Below are positions 1-8,312 of a stretch of 37,559 bases of DNA, piece by piece. The first letter of the stretch is position 1. Every line of letters starts with the position of its first letter. The position numbers were made by a program, and so were the translations under genes. Origin of the DNA: Pseudomonas lundensis (GTDB lineage Bacteria; Pseudomonadota; Gammaproteobacteria; Pseudomonadales; Pseudomonadaceae); contig NZ_NQKI01000042.1 in assembly GCF_002269125.1 (NCBI RefSeq), positions 1 to 37,559 on the forward strand. The letters are read 5' to 3'. Below the pieces are notes generated by a model. It saw nothing but the letters and a program-made list of their open reading frames with translations, did no database searches and had not been told where the DNA came from.

Positions 1-3
1 CAT
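1..3 (-). CDS. Start codon of a leftward gene cut by the window edge
   Basis: The first three bases read CAT, an ATG on the minus strand. Immediately upstream on that strand, at 9-14, is a perfect AGGAGG ribosome-binding site with 5 nt spacing. This suggests a gene that starts here and runs off the left edge, divergent from the PilZ gene. Nothing of its protein is visible, so its identity is unknown. Confidence 0.5.
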
Positions 4-115
4 CTTGGCCTCCTGGCTTTAATGGCGGTGTATTTTACAGAAAATCGTATTTCTTGGGTTTACGTACAGAGCCTAGCGCGGTCATGCTTAATGGCCTTTC
101 AAAGTGATATTCAGC

Positions 116-475
116 ATGTTTACTGATCGCCGTATCGAGCGTCATCAACTGCCGTATTTCTTGAATGTGTTCAATCGATTCACGGACAAGCCCCTGGGGT
201 ATTTGGGTAATGTCTGCGAAGAGGGGCTGATGCTCATCAGCCAGCTCCCGTTATTGGTCGACGCCAATTTTGAGCTGCGACTCAAGCTGCCCGACGCTGA
301 CGGTCGTGTGCAGGTGGTCGACCTGACCGCACGCTGCCTGTGGTGCCATGAAGATGTCACGCCGCATTACTACGACGCTGGCTTCATCCTCTACCAGCCG
401 CCTCCCGAGTACACCGCCCTGATCACGGCCCTGCGTCAGTATTTCAGCTTCTATCCCTTGCCAGCGTCTGCCTGA
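116..475 (+). CDS. PilZ-domain protein
   Basis: This small (119 aa) cytosolic protein looks like a stand-alone PilZ domain, a family that usually binds cyclic di-GMP. The N terminus carries Arg-Arg-Ile-Glu-Arg, fitting the RxxxR half of the binding site. About 25 residues later Gly-Asn-Val-Cys-Glu-Glu-Gly stands where the (D/N)xSxxG half is expected, with Cys in place of Ser, so binding may be weakened. An in-frame GTG at 104 would add four residues. I prefer the ATG at 116 because it places the RxxxR motif next to the N terminus, as is usual for these short proteins; neither start has a strong ribosome-binding site. It lies 73 bp upstream of sbcB on the same strand. Its partner or output is not evident. 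Confidence 0.75.
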   Translation: MFTDRRIERHQLPYFLNVFNRFTDKPLGYLGNVCEEGLMLISQLPLLVDANFELRLKLPDADGRVQVVDLTARCLWCHEDVTPHYYDAGFILYQPPPEYTALITALRQYFSFYPLPASA

Positions 476-548
476 GGCCGAGATCCGGGCTGGTCTTGCT
501 CGGGGCTGAACGCCTAGACTTGCAGGGTCTACTGTTCAGGAACACCCC

Positions 549-2000
549 GTGACCACTATCTTCTGGTACGACTACGAAACCACCGGCATCAATCCGCGTT
601 GTGACCGGCCAGTACAAGTCGCCGGCATTCGCACTGACCTTGAATTGAACGAGATTGACGAGCCGCTCAATCTGTACTGCCTGCCAAGCGACGACATCCT
701 TGCGCACCCCATGGCCTGTCTGATCACCGGCATTACGCCCAGTCGCCTGGAAGATCGGGGGCTGGTCGAAGCCGAGTTCATGACGCGTACTCACGCGCAC
801 CTGTCCTTGCCCGGCACCTGCGGCGCAGGCTACAACACCTTGCGATTTGACGACGAGGTGACGCGCTACAGTCTGTATCGCAACTTCTTCGATCCTTACG
901 CCCGTGAATGGCAGGGGGGTAACAGTCGCTGGGACTTGATCGATGCAGTGCGCACTGCCTATGCCTTGCGCCCTGAAGGGATTGTGTGGCCTGAAGAGGA
1001 GGGGCGCGTCACTCTTAAGCTAGAACGTCTGACCGCGGCTAATGGCATTGATCACGGTCAGGCCCATGATGCGTTGTCGGATGTGCGCGCAACGATTGCC
1101 CTGGCCCGATTGATTCGCGACAAACAACCTAAGTTATATGACTGGCTTTTCCAGTTGCGCACGAAACAACGTGTGCTTGATCAGGTTCGGCTGTTAGAGC
1201 CGATGGTGCATATTTCAGGACGGTTTTCGGCGGCGCGTCATTATTTGGGGGTGGTACTGCCGTTGGCGTGGCATCCGAAAAATCGCAATGCACTGATTGT
1301 CTGCGATTTGCACTTTGATCCGCGGCCATTATTGGAACTGGATGCTGAGTCACTCCGCGCACAGCTCTATACACGTCGAGAAGATTTGCCCGACGGGCAA
1401 TTACCGGTGCCGCTCAAGCTAATACACGTTAATCGTTGTCCGGTGGTGGCGCCGATGAATGTAGTGCGCGCACAGGATCAAGAGCGTTTGCAATTGGACG
1501 TTGGCCAATGCCAGGAACGGGCGCAAACACTTATCGAGGCGCAAGAACTATGGCGGGATAAATTAACGGCTATTTATGCCCGTGAAGACTTCGTGCCGAG
1601 CGCGGATCCGGAGCAGCAGTTATATGATGGCTTTATCGGTGACCGTGACCGTCGCCTGTGTGAACAAGTAAGACTCAGTGACCCTGAGGCATTGGCTAAA
1701 GATACCTGGCCTTTTGATGATGAACGCTTGCCTGAATTATTGTTCCGGTACCGGGCGCGAAACTTTGCTCATACGTTGAATGAGCAAGAGCGCGAACGCT
1801 GGCGCGTCTTCTGCCAGCAACGATTGACCGATCCGCAGATGGGCGCACCGCTGACCCTGGCTGCTTTCCAGCACAGCGTTGCAGAGCTGTCGCGCAGCGC
1901 TACGCCCGCGCAATTGACGTTGTTGAATGAGTGGCGTCGGTATGCAGAAGGTTTAAGTCGTCGCGTGTTTGTGGAGGGCGAACCGGGAAGAGAGGAGTAA
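549..2000 (+). CDS. sbcB: Exodeoxyribonuclease I
   Basis: Exonuclease I degrades single-stranded DNA 3' to 5' and acts in recombination and mismatch repair. The 483-aa product matches the family length (about 475 in E. coli). The DEDDh nuclease motifs are visible: Asp8 and Glu10 in the YDYETTG block, and a C-terminal exo motif with His-Asp-Ala-Leu-Ser-Asp. The SH3-like and helical C-terminal domains follow. The start is GTG, preceded by AGGAAC about 6 nt upstream. The gene ends at a strong terminator it shares with the convergent mvaT. Identification is firm from sequence character, and the order sbcB-mvaT-purU is, from memory, the same in P. aeruginosa. Confidence 0.95.
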   Translation: MTTIFWYDYETTGINPRCDRPVQVAGIRTDLELNEIDEPLNLYCLPSDDILAHPMACLITGITPSRLEDRGLVEAEFMTRTHAHLSLPGTCGAGYNTLRFDDEVTRYSLYRNFFDPYAREWQGGNSRWDLIDAVRTAYALRPEGIVWPEEEGRVTLKLERLTAANGIDHGQAHDALSDVRATIALARLIRDKQPKLYDWLFQLRTKQRVLDQVRLLEPMVHISGRFSAARHYLGVVLPLAWHPKNRNALIVCDLHFDPRPLLELDAESLRAQLYTRREDLPDGQLPVPLKLIHVNRCPVVAPMNVVRAQDQERLQLDVGQCQERAQTLIEAQELWRDKLTAIYAREDFVPSADPEQQLYDGFIGDRDRRLCEQVRLSDPEALAKDTWPFDDERLPELLFRYRARNFAHTLNEQERERWRVFCQQRLTDPQMGAPLTLAAFQHSVAELSRSATPAQLTLLNEWRRYAEGLSRRVFVEGEPGREE

Positions 2001-2011
2001 CGGGCGTCAAT

Positions 2012-2041
2012 AAAAAAACGCCAGCAAGCTGGCGTTTTTTT
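2012..2041. terminator. Bidirectional intrinsic terminator between sbcB and mvaT
   Basis: A perfect 7-bp stem (CGCCAGC, AA loop region, GCTGGCG) is flanked by seven A on the left and seven T on the right. It can therefore end transcription of both convergent genes. Confidence 0.93.
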
Positions 2042-2074
2042 GAGCATCGCAAATAAGCTGCGTGCGGGTATTAC

Positions 2075-2452
2075 TTAGTCGAGCAAAGTTGCCCAGCCTT
2101 CAACCACGTCACCGCCCCACTTGGCTTTCCACTCTTTCAGTGTTTTGTGGTTGCCACCTTTGGTTTCAATCACTTCGCCGTTGTGCGGGTTTTTGTATTG
2201 TTTAACCTTGCGGGCACGTTTGGTGCCGGTAGTTTTCACAACACCGCGTGGTGTTTTGCTTACTTTGGACTCTGGGTCCAGCAGCGCAATAATATCGCGT
2301 AGCGATTTTTGGTATTCGCCCATCAGCGTGCGCAGTTTGCCTTCAAATTCCAGCTCAGTTTGAAGTTTGTCGTCTTCCGACAGGTTCTTCAGGCGAGCTT
2401 GCAGCTCTTTGATGGCTTCTTCGGTTGCGCGGTATTCGTTGATCAGGGACAT
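2075..2452 (-). CDS. mvaT: H-NS-type xenogeneic silencer MvaT
   Basis: MvaT is a nucleoid protein that oligomerises along AT-rich DNA and silences horizontally acquired genes. The 125-aa product starts Met-Ser-Leu-Ile-Asn-Glu-Tyr-Arg. Residues 1-60 form the coiled-coil oligomerisation domain. The C-terminal half has the basic linker (Lys-Arg-Ala-Arg-Lys-Val-Lys-Gln-Tyr) and the DNA-binding segment with Arg/Lys-Gly-Gly-Asn-His and Trp-Lys-Ala-Lys-Trp-Gly. A longer in-frame reading begins at 2500, but the family start is the ATG at 2452, with AAGG about 9 nt upstream. It is monocistronic, with its own promoter and terminator. The AT-rich stretches elsewhere in this window (22.5-23.0 kb and the IS region) would be natural targets; that is inference. 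Confidence 0.96.
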   Translation of the reverse strand: MSLINEYRATEEAIKELQARLKNLSEDDKLQTELEFEGKLRTLMGEYQKSLRDIIALLDPESKVSKTPRGVVKTTGTKRARKVKQYKNPHNGEVIETKGGNHKTLKEWKAKWGGDVVEGWATLLD

Positions 2453-2799
2453 GAGGATAACCTTATGTTGAAAAGGGTTAACAGGGACACAGTGCGGCAA
2501 TAATAGTCAGACACTTTGATCAAGTAAACCTGTCTGCGCAGATTTAGTTAAGTTTTTATTCATTAACTTCGCTGTTTTGAATAAGCGCTATTAAATAGAG
2601 GCGTCGCTATCAACCCTATTAAAACGATTAATTAGGCGAATTCAGGTTGCAATAAACGCGATGCAGGCCGCGGTACTGTTGAGGCGGACCTCTGGCAGCG
2701 AGGCCCGGGGCGTGGGTAATCAGTCTCAACGAATACTGTCGTTTTGCTGCGCACTCGCTAGAATGGCGGCCTTAGTAAAGTTTTTGGAGTTTGCCCTAC
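2453..2799. other. Intergenic region between divergent mvaT and purU
   Basis: About 350 bp without a credible gene. The half near mvaT is AT-rich (2520-2640) and holds the mvaT promoter, which may also be an autoregulatory MvaT target. The half near purU is GC-rich and has a TAGAAT -10-like hexamer at 2759-2764, with no good -35. Short open frames here lack ribosome-binding sites. Confidence 0.6.
2500..2528 (-). promoter_or_regulatory. Candidate sigma-70 promoter of mvaT
   Basis: On the minus strand TTTACT (2523-2528) and TATTAT (2500-2505) are separated by 17 nt, a reasonable sigma-70 pair about 50 nt upstream of the mvaT start codon. This is a sequence match only. Confidence 0.5.
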
Positions 2800-3648
2800 A
2801 TGCGCACTTTTCGACTGGTGATTGCGTGCCCCGATGGCGTCGGCATTGTCGCCAAGGTCAGTAATTTTCTGGCCTCACACAATGGCTGGATCACTGAAGC
2901 GAGCCACCACTCGGACGACCAGAGCGGTTGGTTCTTTATGCGTCACGAAATCCGTGCGGATTCGCTGCCATTCGGCATCGAGGCGTTTCGCGAAGCATTT
3001 GCTCCTATCGCTGAAGAATTTTCGATGGTGTGGCGCATTACTGACACGGCGCAAAAGAAGCGCGTTGTGCTGATGGCCAGCCGCGAGTCGCACTGCCTGG
3101 CGGACCTGCTGCACCGCTGGCACAGCGATGAGCTGGATTGCGAGATCGCGTGTGTGATCTCCAACCATGATGACTTGCGCAGCATGGTGGAGTGGCACGG
3201 CATTCCGTATTACCACGTGCCGGTTGATCCCAAGGATAAAGAGCCTGCGTTCACTGAAGTCTCGCGTCTGGTCAAGCAGCACGATGCTGAAGTAGTGGTC
3301 CTGGCGCGCTACATGCAAATCCTGCCGCCGGACCTGTGCAAAGAATACGCAGGTCAGGTCATCAACATTCACCACAGCTTCCTGCCTTCCTTCGTTGGCG
3401 CCAAGCCTTACCACCAGGCTTCGCTGCGCGGCGTAAAACTGATTGGCGCGACGTGCCACTACGTGACCGAAGAACTCGATGCAGGTCCGATCATCGAGCA
3501 GGACGTGGTACGTGTAAGTCACAGTGACAGTATCGAAGACATGGTGCGTTTCGGCCGTGATGTCGAGAAGATGGTGCTGGCCCGTGGCCTGCGTTATCAC
3601 CTGGAAGATCGCGTGCTGGTGCACGGCAACAAGACGGTGGTCTTTTAA
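2800..3648 (+). CDS. purU: Formyltetrahydrofolate deformylase
   Basis: PurU hydrolyses 10-formyl-tetrahydrofolate to tetrahydrofolate and formate, balancing one-carbon pools and feeding formate to PurT. The 282-aa product has the family length (280 in E. coli). Residues 4-80 form the regulatory ACT domain, and residues 87-282 the formyltransferase fold. The catalytic Asn-His-Asp set is visible as Asn189 and His191 in the INIHHSFLP block and Asp227 in LDAGPI. The ATG at 2800 follows a GGAG at 2786-2789. An upstream in-frame TTG at 2791 is too close to that site to be the start. The gene is divergent from mvaT. Confidence 0.95.
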   Translation: MRTFRLVIACPDGVGIVAKVSNFLASHNGWITEASHHSDDQSGWFFMRHEIRADSLPFGIEAFREAFAPIAEEFSMVWRITDTAQKKRVVLMASRESHCLADLLHRWHSDELDCEIACVISNHDDLRSMVEWHGIPYYHVPVDPKDKEPAFTEVSRLVKQHDAEVVVLARYMQILPPDLCKEYAGQVINIHHSFLPSFVGAKPYHQASLRGVKLIGATCHYVTEELDAGPIIEQDVVRVSHSDSIEDMVRFGRDVEKMVLARGLRYHLEDRVLVHGNKTVVF

Positions 3649-3761
3649 GCAAGCGTCTCTGTGTGCTCATTGATGAATAACGCGCTGTCGATCGTCGATT
3701 GCAGCTTCGCGTTGTTCGTCAATGAAAACGCAATCTCGGGTTCCGAACAGGGGGAGGTGCC

Positions 3762-3935
3762 ATGACCGATCCACTCGACAAGGCCACGTCCAGCGCACCG
3801 GCTACAGTGGGTGAGGGGTGTTTGAGTCGTTACGATCCGGACGCACTGAGCCCCGAAGACGGAACGGAGTTTCCTGACGCTGCCAGGCTGTGGGATCACT
3901 TACAGCAAGAGGCTGAAGCAGAACCTGATCTGTAG
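3762..3935 (+). CDS. Small acidic protein, function unknown (57 aa)
   Basis: I do not recognise this protein. The frame opens with ATG right after a very strong ribosome-binding site (GGGGGAGG at about 3750-3757) and runs 57 codons to TAG. The product is acidic and hydrophilic, with a Ser-Arg-Tyr-Asp-Pro-Asp-Ala-Leu-Ser-Pro-Glu-Asp block and a tail rich in Glu, and no membrane segment or signal peptide. It lies 113 bp after purU on the same strand and converges on the chemoreceptor gene. A hairpin covers its stop codon (about 3930-3953; CTGT, GCCGC, loop, GCGGC, ACAG) and may end transcription, although it has no T tract. The coding call rests on the ribosome-binding site and typical GC-ending codons. 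Confidence 0.6.
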   Translation: MTDPLDKATSSAPATVGEGCLSRYDPDALSPEDGTEFPDAARLWDHLQQEAEAEPDL

Positions 3936-3966
3936 CCGCTCAGGCGGCCACAGATCATGCGTTCAT

Positions 3967-5856
3967 TTATATGCGGAAGCTGCCGACCAGTTGTTTGAGA
4001 CGAGCGGCTTGTTGCTCAAGGTCGGAACAGGCGCGCAATGTTGCCTGCAAGTTTTCAACGCCTTCCTGATTGAGGGTGTTGATTTCAGTAATGTCCATGT
4101 TGATCGATTCCACAACCGAGGTCTGTTCCTCGGTGGCAGTGGCGACCGACTGGTTCATGCCGTCAATTTCCCCAATACGTTCCGTAACGCTGGTCAGGCG
4201 CGCACCTGCACTGTTAGCGATCTCAACGCTGTCTTTGCTGTGACGCTGGCTCTCTTCCATGGTGTTGACCGAGTCGCGGGCGCTGACCTGCAATTCCTCG
4301 ATCATCTTTTGCACTTGTTGCGCTGATTCCTGGGTGCGGTGCGCCAGATTGCGGACTTCATCTGCCACCACCGCAAAGCCACGTCCTGCTTCCCCGGCAC
4401 GTGCTGCTTCAATCGCGGCGTTCAAAGCCAGGAGGTTGGTTTGCTGGGAAATGCTGGTGATGACCTCCAGGATCTGACCGATGTTCACGGTCTTGTCATT
4501 CAGTGACTCAATGTGGCTGCTGGACGTGCTGAGCATCTGCGACAGTTGCTGCATCGAGCCGATGCTGCGCTCCACCACTTGCTGGCCTTCTTCGGCCAGG
4601 CCGCGTGCATCGCTGGCTTGATGCGAGGCTTGTGCCGCATTGCGCGCGATTTCTTGCGCTGCGGCGCCCAGCTCGTTGATCGCTGCGGCCACGCTGTTGG
4701 TGCGGCTGGCTTGTTCGTCAGAGTTAACCATGGACGAATTGGATGCACTGACGACACGCAAGGCGACTTCATTGACGTGTTCGGTGGCCGAGGCCACTTC
4801 CGTCATGGAAGTATGAATACGCTCCACAAACTGGTTGAACGCGCTCCCCAATGTGCCGAATTCGTCTTTGGATTCGACTACCAGGCGGCGGGTCAGGTCG
4901 CCTTCACCTTCCGCGATGTTTTGCATGGCGCGGGTCATGACGTGCAGCGGCTGCATCAGTAGACGAATCAGCAAGCCGAGCAGGGCTATGATCGAGATCA
5001 CCGCGATCAGCGTGGCAATGACTGCCGACGTGCGGAAGGTGCTGAGCATGGTATAGGCCTGCTCTTTATCAATCGACAGGCCGACGTACCAGTTGACCGA
5101 CCCCAAGCCTTTGACCGGAGCAAACGTCACGATGCGTTCTTTGCCGTCGAGCTTGACTTCGCTGATGAGCGTGCTGATGGGAGGCGTGTTTTGAGGGTAG
5201 ATATCTTTCAGGTTCTTGGTGACCAGAGTGTTATCCGGGTGAACCAGGATCTTGCCGTCTGCGCTGATCAGGAAGGCGTAACCCATGCCGCCAAAATCCA
5301 GGGCATTGATCGTGTCCGTGATGGTTTTGAGTGTCAGGTCAGTGCCGACGACTCCGAGGGTTTGCCCGCCTTTTTTTACGGCGGTCCCAATGGAAATGAT
5401 CATCTGCCCGGTGACCGCATCAATATAGGGTTCGGTCAGGCTGGCGGCATTGCTGTTCAGTGCATCCTTGTACCAAGGCCTGCTGCGCGGATCGAAGCCA
5501 TCCGGCATTTTGCTATCGGGGCGGATGGTGAATGCACCTTGGGTGTCACCGAAGTAGACCGCCATAAATGAGCTGCTAAGGGCTTTTTGCTCCAGCAACT
5601 GGGCTACATAGTCAGGCGCGGGATTAATAGCGATGGTCTCGCCCAGGTTTTCAGTGAGCAAGATGCGCCCGCCGAGCCATGTCTGAATATTGTTGGCCGT
5701 TGTGCTACCCATCTCACGCAGATAGCTGTCCAGATCGTCGCGAATGGCAGTGCGCTGCAGGTAGTCGTTGTACAGCGTAAATAGCGAAAAAGCGGCTATT
5801 ACGATCAGGGACGCGGCAAGCAGGATTTTATGACTGAAACGCAGATTTTTGTTCAT
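3967..5856 (-). CDS. Methyl-accepting chemotaxis protein, PctA/B/C-like amino-acid receptor
   Basis: This is a transmembrane chemoreceptor that signals through CheA/CheW. At 629 aa it has exactly the length of PctA and PctB. Layout: first membrane helix at about 10-30; periplasmic dCache_1 ligand domain at about 31-275; second helix at about 278-300; HAMP at about 300-352; cytoplasmic signalling domain to the end. The signalling tip (EVITSISQQTNLLALNAAIE) and flanking methylation helices are present. Residues matching the amino-acid-binding motif are Arg126, Trp128, Tyr129, Tyr144 and Asp173, in PctA-like numbering. Position 121, Tyr in PctA as I recall, is Phe here. A methylatable Glu-rich region and the lack of a C-terminal CheR-docking pentapeptide are also visible. 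The exact ligand cannot be told from sequence. Confidence 0.93.
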   Translation of the reverse strand: MNKNLRFSHKILLAASLIVIAAFSLFTLYNDYLQRTAIRDDLDSYLREMGSTTANNIQTWLGGRILLTENLGETIAINPAPDYVAQLLEQKALSSSFMAVYFGDTQGAFTIRPDSKMPDGFDPRSRPWYKDALNSNAASLTEPYIDAVTGQMIISIGTAVKKGGQTLGVVGTDLTLKTITDTINALDFGGMGYAFLISADGKILVHPDNTLVTKNLKDIYPQNTPPISTLISEVKLDGKERIVTFAPVKGLGSVNWYVGLSIDKEQAYTMLSTFRTSAVIATLIAVISIIALLGLLIRLLMQPLHVMTRAMQNIAEGEGDLTRRLVVESKDEFGTLGSAFNQFVERIHTSMTEVASATEHVNEVALRVVSASNSSMVNSDEQASRTNSVAAAINELGAAAQEIARNAAQASHQASDARGLAEEGQQVVERSIGSMQQLSQMLSTSSSHIESLNDKTVNIGQILEVITSISQQTNLLALNAAIEAARAGEAGRGFAVVADEVRNLAHRTQESAQQVQKMIEELQVSARDSVNTMEESQRHSKDSVEIANSAGARLTSVTERIGEIDGMNQSVATATEEQTSVVESINMDITEINTLNQEGVENLQATLRACSDLEQQAARLKQLVGSFRI

Positions 5857-6052
5857 GGCTTGAAGGGTCCGCTAAGGTCTAAAAGTGTGATGCCTGCTGA
5901 CATGAAATGCGCCCAACATAGAAACCACTGACAGAACCTGAGCGATTCCTACATTTATTTGCGCTCTTTCCGACATTAAATTCGGAATTTTCTGGTCTAG
6001 CATTAACGTTGTATCGACGTGTTACCGCGAAAGATTAATTTAAGGTGGAAAA

Positions 6053-7531
6053 ATGCCTGATTCCTCAGCTTTAGTTCTCGGTGCCGACCTTTCGGGTCAG
6101 CCCGTCGCCCAGTCATTGCGTCTGGCCAATCGTCACGGCTTGATTGCGGGCGCTACGGGGACAGGTAAAACCGTCACGCTGCAACGCCTGGCAGAGCAGT
6201 TCAGTGATGCGGGCGTGGCAGTGTTTGCCGCCGACATCAAAGGCGATTTGTGTGGTCTGGGGGCCGCCGGCAATCCTCAGGGCAAAATTGCAGAGCGGAT
6301 CGCGGGCATGCCGTGGCTTAATTTCCAGCCCACGGCTTATCCAGTGACGCTGTGGGATATTCAGGGCAAGACTGGGCATCCATTACGCACAACCCTGAGT
6401 GAAATGGGGCCGCTTTTGCTAGGCAGTCTGCTGGAGCTGACGGACAGCCAACAATCAGCGCTGTATGCGGCGTTCAAAGTGGCGGATCGCGAAGGCCTGT
6501 TGCTGCTGGATCTCAAAGACCTCAAAGCGTTGCTCAATCATCTGCGGGATCATCCCGAAGTGCTGGGCGACGACGCGGCGCTAATGACCACCGGTTCCAG
6601 TCAGGCGCTACTGCGACGACTGGCGACCCTGGAGCAGCAGGGCGCTGAGGCGCTGTTTGGTGAGCCTGCGTTGCAGTTGGAAGACATTTTGCAGCCGGAC
6701 AGTGACGGACGCGGGCGCATTCATTTGCTCGATGCGAGCCGGTTGGTGCATGAAGCGCCCAAGGTCTACGCGACCTTTTTGTTGTGGCTGCTGGCCGAAT
6801 TGTTTGAGCAGTTGCCCGAGCGCGGTGATTCGGACAAGCCTTTATTGGCGCTTTTCTTTGACGAGGCGCATCTGCTGTTTGCCGATACACCGAAAGCGCT
6901 TCAGGATCGACTGGAGCAAGTGGTGCGCTTGATTCGCTCCAAAGGTGTGGGCGTGTACTTTGTCACGCAATCGCCAGCGGACTTGCCTGACACCGTGTTG
7001 GCGCAATTGGGGCTGCGCATTCAGCATGGATTACGGGCGTTCACGGCCAAAGAGCAGAAGTCCCTCAGGGCCGTGGCCGACGGGTTCCGACCCAACCCGG
7101 CGTTCGATGCGCTCGCGGTGCTAACGGAGCTGGGCACCGGCGAGGCTTTGGTCGGCATGTTGGAGGATAAGGGCACGCCGGCGATGGTGCAGCGGGTGCT
7201 GATTGCGCCACCTCAGTCGCGCATCGGTCCTTTGAGTGACGCGGAACGCGCCGGGCTGATTGCCACCTCACCCCTGCAGGGGCGGTACGACAAGCCGATA
7301 GATCGAGAGTCTGCTTACGAGGTGCTCATGGCGCGCAAAGGCGGTGTCTCTGCGGAGCAAGCCCCGGCCGAGCCCAAAGAACCCGGATTTCTGGATCAGG
7401 CTGGGGAGTTCCTCGGGACGTCGACAGGCAAGGCATTGCAGTCGATGGCGCGTCAGGCCGTCAATCAAATGGGGCGCCAGTTGGTTCGGGGATTGCTCGG
7501 GTCATTACTGGGTGGCAGCAAGCGTAAATAA
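6053..7531 (+). CDS. HerA/FtsK-type ATPase, YjgR (DUF853) family
   Basis: This 492-aa protein belongs to the DUF853/YjgR branch of HerA-FtsK ATPases, whose cellular job is not settled. The Walker A motif GATGTGKT is at residues 33-40, and the Walker B strand ends in Asp270-Glu271 (FFDEAH). Between them is a helical insertion typical of the family. The C-terminal 60 residues are a Gly/Gln-rich linker and an amphipathic tail (about 450-492). The length matches E. coli YjgR (500). The ATG follows AAGGTGG with good spacing. It is divergent from the chemoreceptor and convergent with the DciA-like gene, only 8 nt away. No nuclease partner such as NurA is adjacent, so it is not in a HerA-NurA repair or defence pair. 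Confidence 0.9.
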   Translation: MPDSSALVLGADLSGQPVAQSLRLANRHGLIAGATGTGKTVTLQRLAEQFSDAGVAVFAADIKGDLCGLGAAGNPQGKIAERIAGMPWLNFQPTAYPVTLWDIQGKTGHPLRTTLSEMGPLLLGSLLELTDSQQSALYAAFKVADREGLLLLDLKDLKALLNHLRDHPEVLGDDAALMTTGSSQALLRRLATLEQQGAEALFGEPALQLEDILQPDSDGRGRIHLLDASRLVHEAPKVYATFLLWLLAELFEQLPERGDSDKPLLALFFDEAHLLFADTPKALQDRLEQVVRLIRSKGVGVYFVTQSPADLPDTVLAQLGLRIQHGLRAFTAKEQKSLRAVADGFRPNPAFDALAVLTELGTGEALVGMLEDKGTPAMVQRVLIAPPQSRIGPLSDAERAGLIATSPLQGRYDKPIDRESAYEVLMARKGGVSAEQAPAEPKEPGFLDQAGEFLGTSTGKALQSMARQAVNQMGRQLVRGLLGSLLGGSKRK

Positions 7532-7539
7532 AGCAGCGG

Positions 7540-8004
7540 CTACGCCGGACCGGATTTTGGTTTGCCATGACTGGCGAGCCGTTCAAGGGCGGCTCGCAGT
7601 GCGGGGTCGGTAATTCCGTCAGCAGTCGCCTGGATGGTCTGGGCGGCGTCTTGTGACAAGTCCAGGGTGTGGCCAGCCACTTTGGCTAACACGGTAGGCG
7701 GCTGCACTTTAAATAAAATGCGGGTCAGACTGGCAAATTCATCAAACGCCTGCAATTGACGTTGCAGGCGTTTTTGCTGGTAGCGTAACCGCGTCGCCCA
7801 GTGGCCATCCGTGACAATCAGTAGCAGGCTGCCTTCACGCCACGACGCCACATGGCAGTGTTCGCGGGCGGCGGGCTGGAGCTGGCTTTCAAGCAAGCGT
7901 TGCAGGTGAGCCAAGCGCTTGGCGTGGCCGAAGATGGCTTTTAACGGCTTAGCCTCGCGCAGCAGGACAGAGGGTGCCCGTGCTGGATGTGGGCGAAATG
8001 CCAT
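7540..8004 (-). CDS. DUF721/DciA-like protein
   Basis: This 154-aa protein matches the DUF721 family, whose best-known member DciA loads the replicative helicase DnaB in bacteria that lack DnaC. The basic N terminus (Met-Ala-Phe-Arg-Pro) leads into a helix and a KH-like fold with Trp-Arg-Glu-Gly-Ser-Leu-Leu-Leu-Ile-Val and Trp-Ala-Thr-Arg-Leu-Arg, the most recognisable part of the family. An in-frame ATG at 8034 would add ten residues; the ATG at 8004 gives the usual N terminus. From memory, Pseudomonas genomes keep this gene beside secA, as here, where the two are divergent. The C terminus is low-complexity and variable. I assign the family but not the DciA function with certainty. Confidence 0.8.
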   Translation of the reverse strand: MAFRPHPARAPSVLLREAKPLKAIFGHAKRLAHLQRLLESQLQPAAREHCHVASWREGSLLLIVTDGHWATRLRYQQKRLQRQLQAFDEFASLTRILFKVQPPTVLAKVAGHTLDLSQDAAQTIQATADGITDPALRAALERLASHGKPKSGPA

Positions 8005-8312
8005 GTTCAAACACCTGAGAAAACTGAGGCGCAATCTTAGCAGAAACCGGCCGTGTGGCTGCGCTTGATCCGCTAACTGAAGACTTTGGCTGCAAAATCA
8101 ATGAGTAACTTCTTGCTCTTATGGGTTGAAGTTCAGCAAAAAGCCCTTATTTTAGTGAAGCCCCGTCACAACGCTGTACCAGTATCGTGGAATAACGCCA
8201 CTTTCCTCACCGCCGTTTCCGGGTAGAATGCTCGCTCGCATGCGGCCATCAGGGCTGCTCGGGCGACTCTCGGGGCCGCCCTCCATCCCTATGTGTGGAA
8301 GATCCTGCCGAT
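8005..8312. other. Intergenic region between dciA-like gene and secA
   Basis: About 310 bp with no credible gene. It ends in a GC-rich stretch (8240-8290) with potential for a weak hairpin just before secA. No SecM-like arrest peptide was found, consistent with its restriction to enteric relatives. Confidence 0.6.
8224..8229 (+). promoter_or_regulatory. Possible -10 element of secA
   Basis: TAGAAT lies 84 nt upstream of the secA start. The best -35 position, about 8201-8206 (CTTTCC), is weak, so this is only a candidate. Confidence 0.35.

Noticed and set aside
3673..3765. 30-codon frame upstream of the 57-aa gene
   Set aside because: No ribosome-binding site; its stop overlaps the next start, but this could be chance. 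Mentioned only as a possible leader.
6053..7531. HerA-type ATPase as a defence system
   Set aside because: It belongs to the housekeeping YjgR family, and no NurA, nuclease or Sir2 partner is adjacent.
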